DNA of 6,509 nucleotides from Opitutia bacterium (GTDB lineage: Bacteria; Verrucomicrobiota; Verrucomicrobiia; Opitutales; Seribacteraceae): positions 1-6,509 of the forward strand of contig JABHOU010000514.1 in NCBI GenBank assembly GCA_018695085.1, given 5' to 3'. Made by a program: the position numbers and the translations under genes. Under the pieces are notes generated by a model. That model saw only the letters and a program-made list of their open reading frames with translations, was not told the DNA's origin and made no database searches. Below are positions 6,105 through 6,509 of the stretch, piece by piece. Positions within the stretch are counted from its first letter, which is position 1; every line of letters starts with the position of its first letter.

Positions 6105-6509
6105 TCATTTCGGTGCAGTAAGTCGACCTTTTCGTATTTCGGTCAAGTAAATGGCCAGTTCTCGACGAGCTTCAGGCATAAGGAAATAGAGACCGATCAG
6201 GTTGGGGAAGCACATGGCGAAAATCATGGCGTCGGAAAAATCAATCACTTTATCCAAGCTCATGGCGGAACCAAGTATAATGCATAGACAGAAAATTAGT
6301 TTGTAGGCGAGATCCGCTTGACGACCTCTCCCGAATACGAATGCCCAAGCCTGCTGGCCGTAGTAAGACCATGTGATCATGGTGGAAAAGGCGAACAGAA
6401 GCACGGCTAGGGTAAGTATTAAAGGAAACCAGCTGATGACCGATTCGAAAGAGTCCGACGTGAGGCTGACTCCTTCCGCGAAACTGGATGCGCCGACCTC
6501 CCATTGACC
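6105..6509 (-). CDS. Sodium:alanine/glycine symporter, AGCS family; 5' partial
   Basis: The minus-strand frame is open to the right edge, so the N-terminal two thirds or more are missing and 134 residues are visible. They match the C-terminal end of the alanine or glycine:cation symporter family (AGCS, TC 2.A.25), which imports small neutral amino acids with Na+ across the inner membrane. Diagnostic segments are GVSLTSDSFESVISWFP, the hallmark LLFAFSTMITWSYYGQQAW (about visible residues 37-55), and the last membrane segments with DFSDAMIFAMCFPNLIGLYFL (about residues 92-112), which correspond to the family's conserved W/F-x-x-SD...N-x-x-PN-L-I-x-L region. The protein ends in a short basic tail (RKGRLTAPK). 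The GTG at 6402-6404 is internal, because conserved residues precede it. No intrinsic terminator is obvious after the stop; the downstream 157 bases are AT-rich and lead to the hypothetical gene on the same strand. Confidence 0.9.
   Translation of the reverse strand, partial: GQWEVGASSFAEGVSLTSDSFESVISWFPLILTLAVLLFAFSTMITWSYYGQQAWAFVFGRGRQADLAYKLIFCLCIILGSAMSLDKVIDFSDAMIFAMCFPNLIGLYFLMPEARRELAIYLTEIRKGRLTAPK

Noticed and set aside
6075..6287. A 70-codon plus-strand frame antisense to the symporter gene
   Set aside because: The minus strand encodes recognisable AGCS motifs over the same bases.

Overview
The window looks like chromosomal DNA of a free-living, possibly marine or aquatic, Gram-negative bacterium. 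The best lineage guess is Verrucomicrobiota, near Opitutales/Puniceicoccales. This rests on a very large Ig-repeat surface protein ending in a DHDGDGVSDFWEF-type calcium-binding tail, and on the use of non-ATG starts without Shine-Dalgarno sites. It is an inference from protein style, not proof.

Layout. (1) Positions 3-4238 (+) hold the 3' part of one giant gene, open at the left edge. It encodes at least 1411 residues made of one partial and nine complete divergent Ig-like (DUF5011/HYR-type) repeats, then a short acidic calcium-binding tail. (2) Positions 4274-4348 (+) hold a tRNA-Arg with anticodon CCU and an encoded CCA, followed by an intrinsic terminator at 4370-4391. (3) Positions about 4427-5374 (+) encode an AEC-family (auxin efflux carrier-like) permease with a non-ATG start. 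(4) Convergent to it, on the minus strand, 5456-5947 encodes a 163-residue helical protein of unknown function. (5) After an AT-rich 157-base gap, 6105-6509 (-) is the 3' part of an AGCS-family sodium:alanine/glycine symporter gene, open at the right edge.

The genes do not form an obvious pathway. There are two transport proteins, an unrelated surface protein and a tRNA gene. The two minus-strand genes could be co-transcribed, but the gap between them is AT-rich and contains promoter-like sequence. I see no mobile element, CRISPR array, phage gene, defence module or biosynthetic cluster. I found no convincing new biological system. The most unusual items are the repeat architecture of the giant protein, a perfect 12-bp inverted repeat placed exactly on one inter-domain linker, a single cysteine in 1411 residues, and the unrecognised 163-residue protein.
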